From Armatimonadota bacterium (GTDB lineage Bacteria > Armatimonadota > Armatimonadia > Armatimonadales > Armatimonadaceae): a DNA stretch of 5,987 bases. The notes under the pieces were generated by a model. It saw only the letters and a program-made list of their open reading frames with translations, was not told the origin of the DNA and did no database searches. Position 1 is the first letter of the stretch. Every line of letters starts with the position of its first letter. The translations under genes and the position numbers were made by a program. The stretch covers positions 1 to 5,987 of the forward strand of contig JACMMA010000292.1 in the NCBI GenBank assembly GCA_014379275.1, read 5' to 3'. This document shows positions 3,990 through 5,987 of this stretch, piece after piece.

Positions 3990-5987
3990 CTAGAATTCTT
4001 GACAAGTGTACCCGACTTCGAGGAGTTTTATCGCCCTTGAAAGGACCGGGTGCTCATTACCCCGCGCCGGATCGGGCGGGTAGGCAGCCCGTACCCGAGT
4101 TGTCGTAAGACGGGGAGACCATGTATGAGAGGGGGCACGGGCGTGTTCGGCTTCGGTACGTAGACGGCGTGCCATCATCGAGCTGTCAGAGGCATCGGCG
4201 GTTTGAATTGCCTCGTCCAAAATAGTCAAAAATATGGGATAAGGCAAGCGGGTGACAGCCGAACCGAAAAAAATGCGAGCACATATCCGGGGATCTGGCT
4301 TGTCGGTGACACGGGACAGCGCGCTTTCCGTGCAAGCGGCGAGAGCTATTCCTTCCTGCGAGCCCAGCGATAACGCCAGGCGACTCGCCCTATCAAGATG
4401 CTCTGCCGCCGCAACGTAGTCACCTAATGCCAGCATTGCATCACTGATGCCTTGCTCAGCTTCTTGCTCGATCTGTACCGATCCGTGATCGTGTGCCAGT
4501 GATAGCGCGGCGGTGAAATAGGCGTGTGCCGTCGTCGGGTCACGTTGCCCTGAGAAAGCGCGACCGAGCCAAGGTAGAGTCATCATCTCCTGCACGGGAT
4601 TTCCCGACGTGTGGAATCGCTCGATAGCGCGGCTGCACAAGGCTTCGGCTTCGGCATAATTTTCACGGGCAATCTCCACTGCCGCCAGTCCACGCCATTG
4701 GTATGCCAGAAGGAGGTCCTCGCCGGTCCGTCGGGCGAACTCTTCCGCGAGAACGACGCCGCGTTTTTGTGTCGCGGCAGCAAGTTCCAACTCACCATCG
4801 TCACGCTGGAGGAAACCGAGCGAATGGAGCAGGTAGATCAGGTTTTCCGTCTCCCCCTGTGCGCGGGCGAGATTTATTGCCCTGTCAAACATAGAGCGTG
4901 CCTGATGCGGCTCACCCAGATTGCGCCGGAACAGTGCCTCCGTCAAACGGGTCGGGATTGCGGAATCGGGATCGCCGCTCTGCTCCGCTTTTACTGCTGC
5001 AGTCTCCTGCCAGGACAATCCTTCGTAATACCGCCCCGATCGCCACCAGATCGGCTCGATGCCGCGAACAATTCGCTGAGCGGTGGGGGCATCGGCGATC
5101 GCTAAACCCGCGCGAAGGTTGCTTTCTTCGGCGGCGACGCGGGTAGCCCATAATTTAGCGTCCGCGCCCCATAACCCTTGATAGGCACTTTCCGCGAACG
5201 CCGCCGCCCAATCCGCGAGCCGCCTTCCCACGGCGTCGGCATGAACGTCGGTGTCGTGCATGCTTTTCAGATGGGTAGCCGCGAAGGAGCGAATGGTTTC
5301 TAGAAGACGATAACGAGGCGGAGTGTTGGTTTTCGGGTCTCCCGCGTGAATCAGAGAATGATTCGCCAACTCGGAAACCATGACGATGAGCGGTTCCTGG
5401 ACAGATAAGGGCGCGAACTTCACAATCGCCTCAGCCGCTTCCAGGGTCCATCCGCCACGGAAAAGGGAAAGGCGGGCGAGTAAGGTTTTTTGATCGCGCG
5501 ATAGCAGGGACCAACTCCATGCGACCGTGTCCATTACCGTGCGCTGACGCTTCGGCGTCGTCACCGAGCCGCCCGACAAAAGGGGGAGCGGAAGATCATC
5601 GGCCTCGCATAGTTGTGTTTCTAACTCGCTCAGCGACAGTGTCCGAAGGCGGGAAGCTGCGAGTTCGACCGCGAGTGGTAGACCGTCCAACCGGCGACAA
5701 AGGTTCGCTATGCTCGGACTGGTTGATTCGTCCAAAGAAAAGTTTCTCTGAACGCTACTCGCACGAGCAACAAAAAGCCGCCCGGATTCCGACCCGTTAA
5801 CATCGGCGACTGAGTCGCCCGTAGGGACGGGAAGAGGAGAAAGGGACAATAACTTCTCGTCTCCGAGATTCAATAGGGTACGACTGGTTGTCAAAATCCA
5901 GAGTGATGAGGAAGGAATTCGGAGAAGGTCGGCAACCACGAAGGTGAGTGTTGGCAGGAGATGTTCCGCATTATCCAGGAGGAGCAG
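3990..5987 (-). CDS. STAND-type ATPase with winged-helix and TPR repeats (COG3903-like), N-terminus missing
   Basis: The visible 665 residues are the C-terminal part of a large regulator; the frame stays open to the right edge. The first residues, LLLLDNAEHLL, are the Walker B motif, so the P-loop and any N-terminal effector domain lie outside the window. Further NTPase features are TTSR at 33-36 (sensor 1) and GLPLAVELAASR at about 102-113. A winged-helix-like region follows (WSWSLLS 157-163, RLSLFRGGWTLEAAE about 172-186, YRLLETIRSFA 226-236), then EESNLRAGL near 287, typical of this ATPase group. From about 340 to 550 the sequence is helical with TPR-like repeats, such as AEALCSRAIERF and AYFTAALSLA. 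Related proteins carry an N-terminal SARP/BTAD, HTH or nucleotide-cyclase domain; which one is present here cannot be seen. They act as ligand- or protein-responsive switches. A GTG at 5937-5939 opens a shorter frame, but it lies after Walker B and is not the real start. The gene ends 9 bases before the phosphatase gene. Confidence 0.9.
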   Translation of the reverse strand: MLLLDNAEHLLPTLTFVVADLLRIPSSSLWILTTSRTLLNLGDEKLLSLSPLPVPTGDSVADVNGSESGRLFVARASSVQRNFSLDESTSPSIANLCRRLDGLPLAVELAASRLRTLSLSELETQLCEADDLPLPLLSGGSVTTPKRQRTVMDTVAWSWSLLSRDQKTLLARLSLFRGGWTLEAAEAIVKFAPLSVQEPLIVMVSELANHSLIHAGDPKTNTPPRYRLLETIRSFAATHLKSMHDTDVHADAVGRRLADWAAAFAESAYQGLWGADAKLWATRVAAEESNLRAGLAIADAPTAQRIVRGIEPIWWRSGRYYEGLSWQETAAVKAEQSGDPDSAIPTRLTEALFRRNLGEPHQARSMFDRAINLARAQGETENLIYLLHSLGFLQRDDGELELAAATQKRGVVLAEEFARRTGEDLLLAYQWRGLAAVEIARENYAEAEALCSRAIERFHTSGNPVQEMMTLPWLGRAFSGQRDPTTAHAYFTAALSLAHDHGSVQIEQEAEQGISDAMLALGDYVAAAEHLDRASRLALSLGSQEGIALAACTESALSRVTDKPDPRICARIFFGSAVTRLPYPIFLTILDEAIQTADASDSSMMARRLRTEAEHARAPSHTWSPRLTTTRVRAAYPPDPARGNEHPVLSRAIKLLEVGYTCQEF

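Noticed and set aside
3459..4040. 193-codon open frame on the plus strand
   Set aside because: It lies antisense to the start of the GAF-SpoIIE gene and the end of the ATPase gene, shows no recognisable domain, and G+C-rich genes commonly leave the opposite strand open.
4611..5105. 164-codon open frame on the plus strand inside the ATPase gene
   Set aside because: It is antisense to the TPR region, has no recognisable motif, and the sense frame is continuous across it.

Overview
The window looks like a piece of a chromosome from the phylum Armatimonadetes (Armatimonadota), or a close relative. The best clue is the pseudopilin-like protein at 430-1344. It combines an FTLIELLVVIAIIAILAAILFPVF N-terminus, an AREKARQTSCLSN continuation, a YSQDYDE block and a C-terminal H-X9-DG motif, a combination I associate with that phylum. 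The G+C-rich composition and the DUF6785-like membrane protein at the left edge fit too. This is recognition from memory, not a database search.

All five genes lie on the minus strand, so transcription runs from right to left. First comes a large STAND-type ATPase with TPR repeats (3990-5987), cut by the window edge at its Walker B motif. Nine bases later follows a GAF plus SpoIIE/PP2C phosphatase protein (2757-3980), and the two probably form a signalling operon. Next is a 166-bp intergenic element (2586-2751) made of two perfect 52-bp inverted arms around a 62-base spacer. After it come an aldo/keto reductase (1577-2566), a 232-base gap with a short direct repeat inside a hairpin, the H-X9-DG pseudopilin (430-1344), a short gap with a 9-bp inverted repeat, and the 5' part of a DUF6785-like membrane protein (1-362), which leaves the window at the left edge.

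Functionally, the right half is a candidate signal-transduction pair: an ATPase/TPR sensor-regulator and a probable partner-switching phosphatase. No STAS anti-anti-sigma or RsbW-type kinase gene lies in the window. The reductase, pseudopilin and membrane protein have no obvious shared pathway and may simply be neighbours. The most unusual object is the long perfect inverted repeat, which fills almost the whole gap between the phosphatase and reductase genes and looks like a REPIN/MITE-like dispersed element. I found no RNA genes, CRISPR array, intact transposase or phage gene.
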